Below are positions 6,630-14,009 of a stretch of 17,700 nt of DNA, piece after piece. The position numbers and the translations under genes were made by a program. The DNA comes from DASWJZ01 sp038211615 (GTDB lineage: Bacteria > Pseudomonadota > Alphaproteobacteria > Rhizobiales > Afifellaceae). Location: NCBI GenBank assembly GCA_038211615.1, contig JBBQVL010000088.1, forward strand, positions 1 to 17,700. The letters are read 5' to 3'. The notes beneath the pieces are model-generated. The model saw only the letters and a list, made by a program, of their open reading frames with translations. It was not told the DNA's origin and did not search any database. Position 1 is the first letter of the stretch. The number at the start of each line of letters is the position of its first letter.

Positions 6630-7406
6630 ATGCCGACGCTGAACGTCGCCCAGTTCATTACCCGCTCCGACAATTTCGCCGTGCTGCTGCACGATCCGAA
6701 GAGCGGCAGGACAGCGTCGATCGACGCACCGGCGGCCGATCCGATCATCGCGCAACTGAAGCAGCGCGGCTGGACCCTCAGCCACATCTTCGTGACGCAC
6801 AAGCATCTGGACCATATCGAAGGCATCCCGGCGCTGCAGGCGGCGTTCGATTGCGAGGTGATCGGGCCGCAGGCGAGCGCCGCGGAGACCGGCATGTACG
6901 ACCGCACCGTGAACGGCGGGGACACGTTCGACTGGGAGGGCCGCGCGGTGCATGTGATCGAGACGCCGGGCCACACGCTCGACCACATCTCGCTGCATAT
7001 CCCTGACGAGAAGATGGTCTTTGTCGGCGACACGGTCTTCTCGCTCGGCTGCGGCCGGGTGATCGAGGGCGACCATGCGATGATGTGGGATTCGATCCAG
7101 GTGATCCGCGCGCTGCCGGACGATACGCAGCTTTATTGCGGACACGAATATACGCTGGCGAACGCAAGGTTCGCGGTGACGGTCGATCCGCAGAACGCGG
7201 CGCTGCAGGCGCGCGCGGCGGAAGTGAAGAGACTGATCGACGGCGGTTCGCCGGCCCTCCCGACGACGATCGCGCAGGAGAAGGCGACCAACCCGTTCCT
7301 GCGCGCCGACGATCCTGCCCTGATGCGGGCCGTGGGGATGGCGGGCCAGAAACCCGCAGCGGTGTTCAAGGAAATCCGCACGCGCAAGGATCAGTTCAAG
7401 GGATGA
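6630..7406 (+). CDS. gloB: Hydroxyacylglutathione hydrolase (glyoxalase II)
   Basis: A 258-aa metallo-beta-lactamase-fold enzyme that hydrolyses S-lactoylglutathione to lactate and glutathione, the second step of methylglyoxal detoxification in the cytoplasm. Both metal sites are visible: H57, H59, D61 and H62 in THKHLDH, H115 in TPGHT, D134 in GDTVFS and H172 in CGHEYT. The C-terminus (TTIAQEKATNPFLR) is the glutathione-binding domain seen in true GloB, and the length matches the family. Start ATG 6630 follows a GGAG at 7 bases. Its stop overlaps the next gene in an ATGA. Confidence 0.95.
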   Translation: MPTLNVAQFITRSDNFAVLLHDPKSGRTASIDAPAADPIIAQLKQRGWTLSHIFVTHKHLDHIEGIPALQAAFDCEVIGPQASAAETGMYDRTVNGGDTFDWEGRAVHVIETPGHTLDHISLHIPDEKMVFVGDTVFSLGCGRVIEGDHAMMWDSIQVIRALPDDTQLYCGHEYTLANARFAVTVDPQNAALQARAAEVKRLIDGGSPALPTTIAQEKATNPFLRADDPALMRAVGMAGQKPAAVFKEIRTRKDQFKG

Positions 7407-7858
7407 CCGGCGCGGGCGGCGATTGGGCTTCGCAAGCTCTCTCCGCCGACGCGATTATCCGTCTCCTGGAACTTCAGCCGCATCCCGAGGGCGGGCATTT
7501 CCGCGAGACGTTTCGCGACGCGGAGGCACCGGACGGCCGCGCGCGATCGACGGCGATCTATTTCCTGCTCCGGGCCGGCGAACGTTCCCACTGGCACCGC
7601 GTCGATGCGGTGGAGGTGTGGCACTACTATTCCGGCGCCCCGCTCACGCTTCGGATCGCGCTTCCGGGCGAAGCCGCCATGACGATCCGGCTTGGGCCCA
7701 ACCTCGCGGCCGGCGAGCGCCCGCAGGCAATGGTCCCGGCCCATGCGTGGCAGGCAGCGGAATCGCTCGGGGCGTGGACCCTCGTCGGCTGCACGGTAGC
7801 CCCCGGCTTCCGCTTCGGGGGTTTTGAGCTGGCGCCCCCAAAATGGGAGCCCGCCTGA
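7403..7858 (+). CDS. Cupin-domain protein of the DUF985 (Cupin_5) family
   Basis: A 151-aa single-domain protein. Family marks are LQPHPEGGHFRETFR near the N-terminus, then YFLLRAGERSHWHRVDAVEVWHYYSGAPL, and the end GFRFGGFELAPP. These are the usual conserved stretches of Cupin_5 proteins related to yeast YML079w, whose ligand is not established. The start ATG at 7403 overlaps the gloB stop by 4 bp, so the two are one transcription and probably one translation unit. A role alongside glyoxalase II is suggested only by this coupling. Confidence 0.88.
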   Translation: MTGAGGDWASQALSADAIIRLLELQPHPEGGHFRETFRDAEAPDGRARSTAIYFLLRAGERSHWHRVDAVEVWHYYSGAPLTLRIALPGEAAMTIRLGPNLAAGERPQAMVPAHAWQAAESLGAWTLVGCTVAPGFRFGGFELAPPKWEPA

Positions 7859-7879
7859 CTGGGTATGCCCCGCGCCCCA

Positions 7880-8818
7880 CTACCGCGTGGCTTGCAACGG
7901 CACCCGTTCCTTCTGCACCGCATCGCCGCGCAGGTCGGCGATCGAGCGGTTCAGCTCCGCGCCGTAAAGGAAGATCAGCGCCTGGATGTAGAGGAAGAAC
8001 ATCAGGATCACGATTCCGGCGAGCCCCGCATAGGTCGCGGTGTAGTTGGCGATCTCGGTGATGTAGAGCCCAAAAATCTTGCCGGCGACCCACCAGCCAA
8101 TGAGCGTGAAGAACACCCCGCCGGCCACCCCCTTGATGCGCGTGCGGCGCGCCGGAAGGAGGACGTGGAAGGCGAAGAGCATGCCGAGCGTGATGACGGC
8201 GAGAAGCGCCTTGCGCGCCGTCTCCAGCCAGCCGGTCTGGCTCGCAAGCCCCGGCAGGTAACGGTCGATGATACCGAGCGCGATCGGCACGGCGATGCCG
8301 AGCGCCGCCACGACAATGAGGAACGCCGTGCCGACGAAGACGAAGAAGACGCTGCTGAAATAGCGGCGGAGGAGATGCCGGTCCTCCTTGCAGCCATAGG
8401 CGCGGTTCAGGCCGTCGCGGATCGCCTCGATCGACCCGGTGATGGAGATGAGCGTGATGACGAGCCCGATGGTCAGCGGACGCGCGCCGGTCGCGAAGAT
8501 GCGGTTGAGCTCCGGGCTGAGCGACTGGATGACGTGCGCGGGAAGAACTGTCAGCGCCTCGCGGCTGATATAGGCGGCGAGATCGCTGCCGCCGAATACG
8601 GCGCCGAGCGCCACCACGAAGATCGCGAAGGGAAAGAGGGCGAAGATCAGCGAATAGGAGACGGCGCACGCCACCATCACGCCGTCATGCAGAAAGAGGC
8701 CGCGCGTCGCATCGTGCAGGACGGCCAGGACAGGCCTGAGCCAATGCGGAAGCGCCGCATGGATACCGGCAAGAAAGCCGCCGCGCCCCTCCTCGGGTTC
8801 GAGCTCGATATCCGTCAT
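7880..8818 (-). CDS. YihY/BrkB family inner-membrane protein
   Basis: A 312-aa membrane protein with six hydrophobic segments, at about residues 48-74, 113-135, 155-180, 205-225, 232-255 and 263-290. Diagnostic stretches are AVSYSLIFALFPF near the start of the first segment, ITGSIEAIRDGLNRAYG in the middle, and FLYIQALIFLYGAELN in the last one. The family was once called ribonuclease BN, an annotation now known to be wrong; its function is not established. The N-terminal 45 residues and the polar C-terminal tail are predicted cytoplasmic. It lies upstream of phaB's end on the same strand order (phaA, phaB, this gene) after a 65-bp gap holding an inverted repeat, so it may be read from the phaAB transcript or its own promoter. 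Confidence 0.92.
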   Translation of the reverse strand: MTDIELEPEEGRGGFLAGIHAALPHWLRPVLAVLHDATRGLFLHDGVMVACAVSYSLIFALFPFAIFVVALGAVFGGSDLAAYISREALTVLPAHVIQSLSPELNRIFATGARPLTIGLVITLISITGSIEAIRDGLNRAYGCKEDRHLLRRYFSSVFFVFVGTAFLIVVAALGIAVPIALGIIDRYLPGLASQTGWLETARKALLAVITLGMLFAFHVLLPARRTRIKGVAGGVFFTLIGWWVAGKIFGLYITEIANYTATYAGLAGIVILMFFLYIQALIFLYGAELNRSIADLRGDAVQKERVPLQATR

Positions 8819-8836
8819 GACGCCGATTCAAGCGGT

Positions 8837-8863
8837 TGCGAACGGGCTAAGTATCCGTTCGCA
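8837..8863. repeat. 9-bp perfect inverted repeat between phaB and the YihY gene
   Basis: TGCGAACGG (8837-8845) and CCGTTCGCA (8855-8863) are separated by 9 bases. There is no T run on either side, so it is a poor intrinsic terminator. It lies 19 bp upstream of the YihY start and 21 bp past the phaB stop. An operator or an RNA-processing/stability hairpin are possibilities. Confidence 0.55.
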
Positions 8864-8883
8864 GCCCGACGAAACAGTGGCAA

Positions 8884-9612
8884 TCAGCCGTTCGCCATGT
8901 ATTGCCCGCCATTGATGGAGAGCACGGCGCCGGTCATGAAGGCGGCATCGTCCGAGGCGAGATAGGCGACGAGCGCGCCGATCTCCTCCGCCTTGCCGAG
9001 CCGGCCGGCCGGAATCTGGGCGATCGTCGCCTCCAGCGCCTTCTCCGACATCGCGGCGACCATGTCGGTATCGACATAGCCCGGGCAGATGCAGTTGACG
9101 GTGATGCCCTTGCGCGCGCTCTCCAGCGCCAGCGCCTTGGTGAAGCCGATCATGCCGGCCTTCGCCGTCGAATAATTGGCCTGGCCCACCTGACCCTTCT
9201 GGCCGTTGATCGAGGCGATATTGACGATGCGGCCGAAATTCCGCGCCCGCATGCCTTCGATGACCGGCCGCGTCATCGTGAACATGGAATCGAGATTGGT
9301 CTTCATCACCGCGTCCCAGGTCGCGCGGTCCATCTTGTGGAAGAAGGCGTCCCTGGTGATGCCGGCATTGTTGACGAGAATGTCGATCGGCCCGACAGCC
9401 GCCTCCACCTGCTTCACGCCCCCGGCGCAGGCGGCTTCGTCGCTCACGTCCCATTGATGCACGCCGATGCCGGTCTCATCCTTGAAGGCCCTCGCCTTCT
9501 CCGCGTTGCCGGCGAAGGTCGCCGCCACCTTGTGGCCGGCGGCGGCAAGCGCCTTGGCGATGGCCGCGCCTATTCCGCGCGTCCCGCCCGTCACCAGCGC
9601 GACCCTGGTCAT
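8884..9612 (-). CDS. phaB: Acetoacetyl-CoA reductase (PHB synthesis)
   Basis: A 242-aa classical short-chain dehydrogenase that reduces acetoacetyl-CoA to (R)-3-hydroxybutyryl-CoA, normally with NADPH. The nucleotide site is TGGTRGIG at residues 8-15. The catalytic triad is S134, Y147 and K151, within NIASINGQKGQVGQANYSTAK, a stretch closely shared with PhaB/PhbB of known PHB producers. The protein ends SINGGQYMANG, also typical. GGGAGG lies a few bases ahead of the ATG at 9612. It follows phaA on the same strand after a 77-bp gap with two hairpins, giving the standard phaAB order. Confidence 0.95.
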   Translation of the reverse strand: MTRVALVTGGTRGIGAAIAKALAAAGHKVAATFAGNAEKARAFKDETGIGVHQWDVSDEAACAGGVKQVEAAVGPIDILVNNAGITRDAFFHKMDRATWDAVMKTNLDSMFTMTRPVIEGMRARNFGRIVNIASINGQKGQVGQANYSTAKAGMIGFTKALALESARKGITVNCICPGYVDTDMVAAMSEKALEATIAQIPAGRLGKAEEIGALVAYLASDDAAFMTGAVLSINGGQYMANG

Positions 9613-9630
9613 CCGTTCCTCCCGTTTCCG

Positions 9631-9677
9631 GCCGCCTTTTCGGCGGCTCCTTCAAGACCGGCGATCGTTGTCGCCGG
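9631..9677 (-). other. Two hairpins in the phaA-phaB spacer
   Basis: Reading in the gene direction, CCGGCGA / TCGCCGG (9658-9677, 6-base loop) comes first. GCCGCC / GGCGGC (9631-9647, 5-base loop) follows, just before the phaB ribosome site. Neither has a proper T run. They could pause or protect the message and set the ratio of PhaA to PhaB. Confidence 0.5.
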
Positions 9678-9689
9678 CCTGATCCCTAA

Positions 9690-10865
9690 TCAATCGCGCT
9701 CGACGCACATGGCGACGCCCATGCCGCCGCCGATGCAGAGCGTGGCGAGGCCCTTCCTGGCGTTGCGCCGCTGCATCTCGAAGAGCAGCGTGTTCAGAAT
9801 GCGCGCGCCCGATGCGCCGACCGGATGGCCGATGGCGATGGCGCCGCCGTTGACGTTGACGATGTCGGTGTTCCAGCCGAGGTCCTTGTTCACCGCGCAG
9901 GCCTGCGCGGCGAAAGCCTCGTTCGCCTCGACGAGATCGAGATCGTCCTTCGTCCAGCCGGCCTTCTCGAGCGCGCGCCGCGAGGCGGGGATCGGCCCGG
10001 TGCCCATGATCGCCGGATCGACCCCGGCCGTCGCCCACGAGACGATGCGTGCGAGCGGCGCGATGCCGCGCTTCTCCGCGGCGGCGCGCGACATCAGCAC
10101 GACTGCCGCGGCGCCGTCATTGATGCCGGAGGCGTTGGCGGCCGTCACAGTCCCCTCCTTGTCGAAGGCCGGGCGGAGCTTGCCGACGCTGTCGAGCGTG
10201 GTGCCAGCGCGGATATATTCGTCCTGGTCGACGACGACGTCGCCCTTGCGGGTCTTGATCGTCACCGCGACGATCTCATCCTTGAAGCGTCCTGCCTTCT
10301 GTGCCGCCTCCGCCTTGTTCTGCGATCGAACCGCGAACTCGTCCTGCTGCGCGCGCGTGATCTGGTACTGCTTCGCGACGTTCTCCGCCGTGATCCCCAT
10401 GTGGTAGCCGTTGAAGGCGTCGATCAGCCCGTCCTTCAGCATGGTGTCGATCATCGCGTAGTCGCCCATCTTCACGCCCTGCCGGAGATTGGCCGCGTGC
10501 GGCGCCATCGACATCGATTCCTGCCCGCCGGCGACAATGATGTCGGCGTCGCCCGTCGCGATCTGCTGCATGCCGAGGGCCACGGCGCGGAGCCCGGAGC
10601 CGCAGAGCTGGTTCAGCCCCCAGGCGGTCGCCTCCTTCGGAATGCCGGCCTGCATCGCCGCCTGGCGGGCCGGGTTCTGGCCTTCCGCGGCGGTCAAGAT
10701 CTGGCCGAGGATCACCTCGTTCACTTCCTCCGGCTTCACGCCGGCCCGTTGCAGCGCGCCCTTGATGGCGACCGCGCCGAGCTCGTGCGCGGGAAGCGTG
10801 GCGAACGCGCCGTTGAAGGAGCCGACCGGCGTGCGCGCGGCGCTGGCGATCACGATGTCTGTCAC
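9690..10865 (-). CDS. phaA: Acetyl-CoA acetyltransferase (beta-ketothiolase)
   Basis: A 391-aa biosynthetic thiolase that condenses two acetyl-CoA into acetoacetyl-CoA, the first step of PHB synthesis. All catalytic residues are present: C88 in NQLCGSG, H347 in GHPVGASGARIL and C377 in LCIGGGMG. These positions are one residue off those of the Zoogloea ramigera enzyme. The frame continues to an ATG at 10898, but the GTG at 10865 has an AGGAGA seven bases upstream and gives the family's normal N-terminus (TDIVIASAARTPVGSF). It is the first gene of phaAB and divergent from phaR across a 239-bp spacer, where I saw no convincing promoter boxes. Confidence 0.95.
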   Translation of the reverse strand: MTDIVIASAARTPVGSFNGAFATLPAHELGAVAIKGALQRAGVKPEEVNEVILGQILTAAEGQNPARQAAMQAGIPKEATAWGLNQLCGSGLRAVALGMQQIATGDADIIVAGGQESMSMAPHAANLRQGVKMGDYAMIDTMLKDGLIDAFNGYHMGITAENVAKQYQITRAQQDEFAVRSQNKAEAAQKAGRFKDEIVAVTIKTRKGDVVVDQDEYIRAGTTLDSVGKLRPAFDKEGTVTAANASGINDGAAAVVLMSRAAAEKRGIAPLARIVSWATAGVDPAIMGTGPIPASRRALEKAGWTKDDLDLVEANEAFAAQACAVNKDLGWNTDIVNVNGGAIAIGHPVGASGARILNTLLFEMQRRNARKGLATLCIGGGMGVAMCVERD

Positions 10866-11104
10866 GGGAATCTCCTGTTGTGCTCCGGCATCCGGCACAT
10901 CGGCGCGGCTGATTGCCTTTTCAAGGTTAAAGAGGCTTGCCCTGCCCTCGTCAACGCTTGGCTGCGCTGCACGCGCCGCATCTCTCCTTGCTTCGCCCGC
11001 TCATCCGGCCGCCTTTACCGCAGTTGCGAAATCGCTGGACCGCAGCGCCGCTTCCTTCCTATCCTGAGATGTGTCCGACGGAGGAACGGACAAAGAGGTT
11101 TCGA

Positions 11105-11716
11105 ATGGCAGGCGAAAAGCCGACCGTCATCAAGAAATACGCCAACCGCCGGCTCTATCACACCGGAACGTCGACCTATGTGACGCTGGAGGATCTCGCC
11201 AGCATGGTGAAGCGCGGCGAGGATTTCGTCGTCACCGACGCGAAGACCGGCGAGGACATCACCCGCTCGGTGCTCGGCCAGATCATCTTCGAGCAGGAAG
11301 GACGTGGCGGCCAGCCGCTGATGGGCATCGCGTTCCTGCGCCAGCTCATCCGCTTCTACGGCGACCAGATGCAGACGCTCGTGCCGACCTACCTGGAATC
11401 CTCGCTCTCGGCCTTCACGCGCAACCAGGATCAGCTGCGCGAGCAGATGGCCCGCGCGCTGAAGGGCGATGCGCTCGGCCTGATGGGCGAGCACACGCGC
11501 CGCAACATGGACATGTTCTCCGAGGCGATGCGCATGTGGATGCCATTCGCTCCCGGTGGCGGAAGTTCCGGCGGCGGAAATTCCACCGGTGCTGCTGGCG
11601 TCGGCGCGGAAGCCGGCGCGACGAAGTCGGAAGCGAGCGAGAAGGAGATCGACTCGCTCCGCCGCCAGCTCTCCGAGATGCAGAAGACCCTCGAGTCGAT
11701 CGCCGGACGGAAGTAG
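11105..11716 (+). CDS. phaR: PHB synthesis regulator PhaR
   Basis: A 203-aa DNA-binding regulator that in PHB producers represses phasin and its own gene and is released on binding nascent PHB. Residues about 6-66 match the PHB accumulation regulatory N-terminal domain (IKKYANRRLYHTGTSTYVTLEDLA, here split by its usual VKRGEDF segment). The next 40 residues match the PHB_acc domain (FLRQLIRFYGDQMQ). Then come a glycine/serine-rich linker (about 158-170) and a C-terminal coiled coil (IDSLRRQLSEMQKTLESI). The frame begins far upstream, but the ATG at 11105 has AAAGAGG six bases before it and starts at the conserved domain. Its place divergent from phaAB supports the role. Confidence 0.94.
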   Translation: MAGEKPTVIKKYANRRLYHTGTSTYVTLEDLASMVKRGEDFVVTDAKTGEDITRSVLGQIIFEQEGRGGQPLMGIAFLRQLIRFYGDQMQTLVPTYLESSLSAFTRNQDQLREQMARALKGDALGLMGEHTRRNMDMFSEAMRMWMPFAPGGGSSGGGNSTGAAGVGAEAGATKSEASEKEIDSLRRQLSEMQKTLESIAGRK

Positions 11717-11719
11717 CGC

Positions 11720-12181
11720 CTAGATCTCCGGGCTGAACACCGGCGGGACCGGCGCAGGCGGCGGTGGCGCAGGCGCCGCTGCCGGCGTGCGGACCGGAAC
11801 CGGAGCGCGCAGCGACAGCGCCAGCCCGCAGATGATGTCGATGAGCGCGATCCCCGTGAGGATGACGAACGTTCCCGTCGCGGCCTCGCGGACAAGCAGG
11901 AACTCGGCTCCGAACGCCACGAAGACGATGGCGCCCAGCACCTGATCGACAACGGATGCCGCGCCGTTGCGCGCTGCTGCCCGCACCACTTCGAGCGCCA
12001 GCAGGAGCAGCGCGAAGAGGATGATCGTCGCGGCGACCGAGAGCGTGAAGGCGGTTCCCGACGGCAGCATCACGGTGAACATTTCCGCTTCGCGGAAGCC
12101 GGCCGCGTAGTCCGCGAAGATCAGGAACGCGAACGCGTTGTAGAGCAGCAACGGAACGACAAGGAGGGGCACAAAGCGCAT
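11720..12181 (-). CDS. Hypothetical four-helix membrane protein with Pro/Ala-rich tail
   Basis: I do not recognise the family. The 153-aa protein has four predicted membrane helices, at about residues 5-24, 44-66, 80-100 and 105-125. A proline/alanine-rich C-terminal tail (about 128-150, with a PPPPAP run) follows. Charged residues are few and lie in the loops. The start ATG at 12181 has GAGG seven bases upstream. It converges on phaR with a 3-bp gap and lies downstream of rpmF, but the strong rpmF terminator between them argues that it is transcribed separately. Confidence 0.75.
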   Translation of the reverse strand: MRFVPLLVVPLLLYNAFAFLIFADYAAGFREAEMFTVMLPSGTAFTLSVAATIILFALLLLALEVVRAAARNGAASVVDQVLGAIVFVAFGAEFLLVREAATGTFVILTGIALIDIICGLALSLRAPVPVRTPAAAPAPPPPAPVPPVFSPEI

Positions 12182-12253
12182 GGGACTGCCTCAGCGCGGG
12201 CACGGCTTGAGCCAGCTAAGCAGCCTCCGGGCGTGCCGCGCAAGGCATCAACG

Positions 12254-12279
12254 AAAAGGCCGGCGCAAACGCCGGCCTT
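12254..12279 (-). terminator. Intrinsic terminator of rpmF
   Basis: On the minus strand AAGGCCGGCG, loop TTTG, CGCCGGCC form a GC-rich stem ending in TTTT. It begins 25 bases after the rpmF stop. This is the clearest terminator in the window. Confidence 0.88.
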
Positions 12280-12303
12280 CGGTTCTTGGTCCTGCGGCGA
12301 CGG

Positions 12304-12483
12304 CTATTCCTTCGGCGCGAGCACTTCGCGGCCGCGGTACTTGCCGGACTTCAGGTCGATGTGGTGCGGGCGGCGAAGCTCGCCGGACTCCTTGTCCTCG
12401 ACGTAGGTCGGCTGCGCCAGACCATCGTGGGAGCGGCGGAACCCCTGCTTCATGCGCGAGGTTTTTCGTTTCGGAACGGGCAT
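12304..12483 (-). CDS. rpmF: 50S ribosomal protein L32
   Basis: A 59-aa basic protein of the large ribosomal subunit. The start MPVPKRKTSRMKQGFRRSHD is the canonical L32 N-terminus. The middle reads VEDKESGELRRPHHIDLKSGKY and the end is REVLAPKE, as in other alphaproteobacterial L32 proteins, which lack the zinc-binding cysteines. A GGAG lies six bases before the ATG at 12483. The 96-bp spacer to mtgA upstream holds a GGCGGC/GCCGCC hairpin (12510-12526) and, farther up near 12541, a TATATC that could be a -10 box. The terminator just downstream shows it is the last gene of its transcript. Confidence 0.97.
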   Translation of the reverse strand: MPVPKRKTSRMKQGFRRSHDGLAQPTYVEDKESGELRRPHHIDLKSGKYRGREVLAPKE

Positions 12484-12579
12484 TTGAGGCTCCAGGGAAA
12501 ATCGAGAGAGGCGGCTCGCGGCCGCCCCTTTGCGCGCGGATATAGAGGCTTTCCGCGCATTTGGCCAGCCGGCTCGCGA

Positions 12580-13302
12580 CTATCGGGTGACGCAGCCCGT
12601 ATCGGCCTGCCCGGCAGCCATTCGCCCCGCTATGCGCCGGGCTATGCGCGAGGTGCCGCGCCCGGGGTTGCCGGCGTCGCGCGTGGCGGGCGAGGGAAGC
12701 GTTGCCGCCAGCAGCGCGGCCTGCGAGGCGGAGAGCCGCGCCGGCGGCACATGGAAATAGTGCTGCGACGCCGCCGCGGCGCCGTAGACGCCCTCGTCCC
12801 ATTCCACGATGTTCAGGTAGATCTCCATGATCCGGCGCTTGGAGAGGAACAGTTCGCCATAGAGAGCCAGCGGCGCCTCCAGCGCCTTGCGGATCCAGCT
12901 CCGCCCCGTCCACAGGAAGAGGTTCTTCATCGTCTGCATCGTGACGGTGCTCGCGCCGCGGAAGCGGCCGTCCTCGTCATCGAGGGCGTTCTCCACCTCC
13001 ACCCAGTCGATGCCGTGATGGAAGCAGAAGCGCTGGTCCTCGGAGGTGAGCACGGCGCGCACGAGCTGCGGGGAAATGTTCGCGATCGGCGTCCAGGTCT
13101 TGTCGATGCCGTTGCCGCCGAGCGCCTTCAGGAGCATCACCGTCGTCACCGGCGGGTTGACCAGGGCGTAGAGCGGCAGGAGCAGCAGCGGCAGCGCGAC
13201 GAGTACGGCGACAATGATCGCCGTCGGCCGCAGCAACCGGCGCAGCCGCGCGCGGAGCTTTCCCCGCGCCCTCTCCCCCTTCAACACACCTGCATCCGCC
13301 AT
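12580..13302 (-). CDS. mtgA: Monofunctional biosynthetic peptidoglycan transglycosylase
   Basis: A 240-aa GT51 glycosyltransferase that polymerises lipid II into glycan strands at the periplasmic face of the inner membrane. One N-terminal membrane anchor lies at about residues 28-48 after a basic stretch (RARGKLRARLRRLLR). The catalytic glutamate is E88 in TSEDQRFCFHHG. The later motifs GASTVTMQTMKNLFL, RKALEAPLALYGELFLSKRRIMEIYLN and NIVEWDEGVYG complete the family pattern. There is no transpeptidase domain. The frame reaches 13401, but I chose the ATG at 13302, which gives the usual length. ATG 13356 is an alternative. rpmF follows it on the same strand. Confidence 0.93.
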   Translation of the reverse strand: MADAGVLKGERARGKLRARLRRLLRPTAIIVAVLVALPLLLLPLYALVNPPVTTVMLLKALGGNGIDKTWTPIANISPQLVRAVLTSEDQRFCFHHGIDWVEVENALDDEDGRFRGASTVTMQTMKNLFLWTGRSWIRKALEAPLALYGELFLSKRRIMEIYLNIVEWDEGVYGAAAASQHYFHVPPARLSASQAALLAATLPSPATRDAGNPGRGTSRIARRIAGRMAAGQADTGCVTR

Positions 13303-13406
13303 ACAGAACGCCCCGTCCCGCGCCACTTCTAGCACGGGCAGGGCGCTTTCTCTCATCCCCCCATCGGACGCGTAGGGGAAGACGGTTTCAACACGGGCCA
13401 ACTCGC

Positions 13407-13435
13407 TTGATGCTGGTAAGAATTTTCCTTACATT
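13407..13435 (+). promoter_or_regulatory. Promoter with operator-like inverted repeat for the toxin-antitoxin pair
   Basis: TTGATG (13407-13412) and TACATT (13430-13435), each a 4/6 match, are spaced by exactly 17 bp. An inverted repeat GTAAG-N7-CTTAC (13416-13432) fills the spacer and touches the -10 box. AbrB/MazE-type antitoxins usually repress their own operon through such palindromes, so this is the probable operator. Transcription would start near 13442, leaving a very short leader with the CGGAG ribosome site. Confidence 0.65.
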
Positions 13436-13452
13436 TGCAACGGAGAAACGGA

Positions 13453-13677
13453 ATGATCACCAGCAAGCTCACGAGCAAGGCGCAGACGACGATCCCTCAG
13501 CCGGTGCGCACCGCACTGCGGCTTCGCGAGGGGGATGAAATCGTGTACGTCATCGAAAAGGGGCGTGTCATCCTCAGCAAGGCCGCAACGGGCCTGATCG
13601 ACGACCCCTTCCGCGCCTTTACCGAATGGGATTCCGACGCCGACAGGAAGGCGTATGCCGATCTTTCGACGCGGTGA
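13453..13677 (+). CDS. AbrB/MazE-family antitoxin
   Basis: A 74-aa protein with a SpoVT/AbrB DNA-binding swapped-hairpin domain over residues 1-44. The pattern SKLTSKAQTTIPQPVRTALRLREGDEI and RVILSKA is characteristic. The acidic, aspartate-rich C-terminus (about 50-74) should wrap and neutralise the toxin. Start ATG 13453 has CGGAG eight bases upstream. It overlaps the toxin gene by 23 bp, the normal antitoxin-first order, and probably represses its own promoter through the palindrome at 13416-13432. Confidence 0.9.
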   Translation: MITSKLTSKAQTTIPQPVRTALRLREGDEIVYVIEKGRVILSKAATGLIDDPFRAFTEWDSDADRKAYADLSTR

Positions 13678-14005
13678 CGTCGTCAAGGTTCCGTTCCCCT
13701 ACACGGATCGTGCGACCCGGCAGCGACGTCCGGCTCTCGTGGTCTCGGGAAGCGAACTGGAGGCCGGCCATGGGCTGATCTGGGTGGTCATGATCACCAG
13801 CGCCGAAAACCGGCCCTGGCCGGGCGACGTCCAGATAGCAGACTCCTCCGCCGCGGGCCTTTCGGTCCCGTCGGTGATCCGCATCGCCAAGATTACGACC
13901 CTCGACATCCGCGACGCAGAGCGCATCGGGAAGATCACGGTGCGGCTTCGGTCAGAAGTCACGGCGCGGATAGCCCGACAGATCGGTTCCGCGCCGGCCG
14001 GCTAG
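13655..14005 (+). CDS. MazF/PemK-family toxin (mRNA interferase-like)
   Basis: A 116-aa protein with the MazF/PemK beta-barrel signature: FRRGDVVKVPFPYTDRATRQRRPALVVS at the N-terminus, then a central ITSAENRPWPGDV segment, and SVIRIAKITTLD, followed by a C-terminal helix (VTARIARQIG). Family members cut mRNA at short sequence motifs when freed from the antitoxin; the specificity here cannot be read. The ATG at 13655 lies inside the antitoxin gene, so translation is coupled. The pair sits as an insert between mtgA and the denD-like gene, with which it converges at a 4-bp gap. Confidence 0.9.
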   Translation: MPIFRRGDVVKVPFPYTDRATRQRRPALVVSGSELEAGHGLIWVVMITSAENRPWPGDVQIADSSAAGLSVPSVIRIAKITTLDIRDAERIGKITVRLRSEVTARIARQIGSAPAG

Positions 14006-14009
14006 AACT

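Noticed and set aside
7859..8669. Arg-rich minus-strand frame overlapping the YihY gene
   Set aside because: Same strand, different frame from the well-supported six-helix protein; low-complexity composition and no motif.
10866..11104. PhaR binding sites in the phaA-phaR divergent spacer
   Set aside because: Some TGC/GCA-rich words occur, but I could not find a clear symmetric repeat or a good promoter pair, so no site is reported.
13303..13401. mtgA N-terminal extension to 13401
   Set aside because: The extra 33 residues precede the basic stretch and membrane anchor and have no family counterpart. The ATG at 13302 gives the usual MtgA length.
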